Notes under the pieces: generated by a model
Databases searched by the model: none
What the model saw: only the letters and a program-made list of their open reading frames with translations
What the model was told of the DNA's origin: nothing
Made by a program: the position numbers and the translations under genes
Shown here: piece after piece, positions 63,901 through 64,000 of the stretch
How the letters are laid out: each line of letters starts with the position of its first letter
Position numbering within the stretch: position 1 is the first letter of the stretch
NCBI GenBank assembly: GCA_963969395.1
Contig: OZ017797.1
Span: 7,130,001-7,194,000, forward strand
Length of the DNA: 64,000 nt
DNA from: Pseudoscleropodium purum
Lineage: Eukaryota; Streptophyta; Bryopsida; Hypnales; Brachytheciaceae
Direction: 5' to 3'

Positions 63901-64000
63901 TGTAAGCTCAGACACAGCTCCCTTCGCAGCTGCAAGCTCTCTATCTGATACTTCGGCTTCGGCTCTCAAGTCCACAAGCTCTGCCTGCATGGAGGTGATA
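54925..64000 (-). repeat. Right arm of the >9-kb inverted repeat
   Basis: Mirror of 43635-52710, running off the window end. Introns and 3' flank match as well as exons do. No difference was found at the places compared directly, namely the arm ends, two introns, the 3' flank and the outer edge. I have not checked every base. Confidence 0.97.
55591..64000 (-). CDS. POK: Second copy of the POK-type kinesin-12 gene, 3' part
   Basis: Minus-strand mirror of exons 37 back to 22: last exon 55710-55591, exon 23 at 62660-58902, and exon 22 from 62755 to the window edge. It encodes the coiled-coil half and the C-terminus ending [12 protein letters not shown], with splice sites and reading frame intact. 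The motor domain, if present, lies beyond 64000. Because the window cuts it, I cannot say whether this copy is complete or a 5'-truncated duplicate lacking the motor. It converges with the first copy across the viral hinge. Confidence 0.88.

Noticed and set aside
43635..64000. The arms as terminal inverted repeats of a giant transposon or viral genome
   Set aside because: The arms are ordinary host gene exons and introns, not transposon or viral termini, and the viral relics lie only in the hinge.

Overview
The window looks like nuclear DNA of a land plant, most likely a non-seed plant such as a moss. A plant-type phragmoplast-orienting kinesin-12 gene with many short GT-AG introns sits beside a two-domain B3 gene, a Ty1/copia element and long AT-rich, repeat-filled intergenic DNA. 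The lineage is inference; I see nothing that fixes the species.

Layout. 1-36.2 kb is AT-rich and repeat-laden. It holds a GC-rich hAT-like MITE (1.1 kb), copies of a family with TTAACCCC ends (1.7, 6.0, 6.9 and 21.9 kb), tandem arrays, and a complete but decayed Ty1/copia element with 5-bp target duplication (11.05-16.79 kb). It also has a minus-strand B3 gene (18.4-19.7 kb), two inverted copies of an unrecognised gene relic (9.6 and 29.0 kb), a Tourist-like MITE (30.7 kb) and several dispersed repeats. At about 36.24 kb the composition changes abruptly and a single large gene begins. It is a POK-type kinesin-12 running from 36831 to 52044. I could assemble it as 37 exons with consistent phases, 10,530 coding nt and 3,509 residues.

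The most striking structure is a large palindrome. From 43635 (mirror of the window end) to 52710 the sequence is repeated in reverse complement at 54925-64000. Paired coordinates sum to 107,635 throughout, so there is no net length change over 9,076 bp. The right arm is therefore a second, minus-strand copy of most of the kinesin gene and its 3' flank, cut off by the window edge. The 2,214-bp hinge (52711-54924) is unlike either arm. It carries the remains of two replication genes of a large DNA virus, a family B DNA polymerase fragment (plus strand) and a FEN1/XPG-type nuclease (minus strand), facing each other and broken by frameshifts and stops. This looks like an endogenous giant-virus-type (NCLDV-like) element at the centre of an inverted duplication, or an assembly junction that imitates one. 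The two kinesin copies point toward the hinge, so read-through transcripts would be self-complementary.
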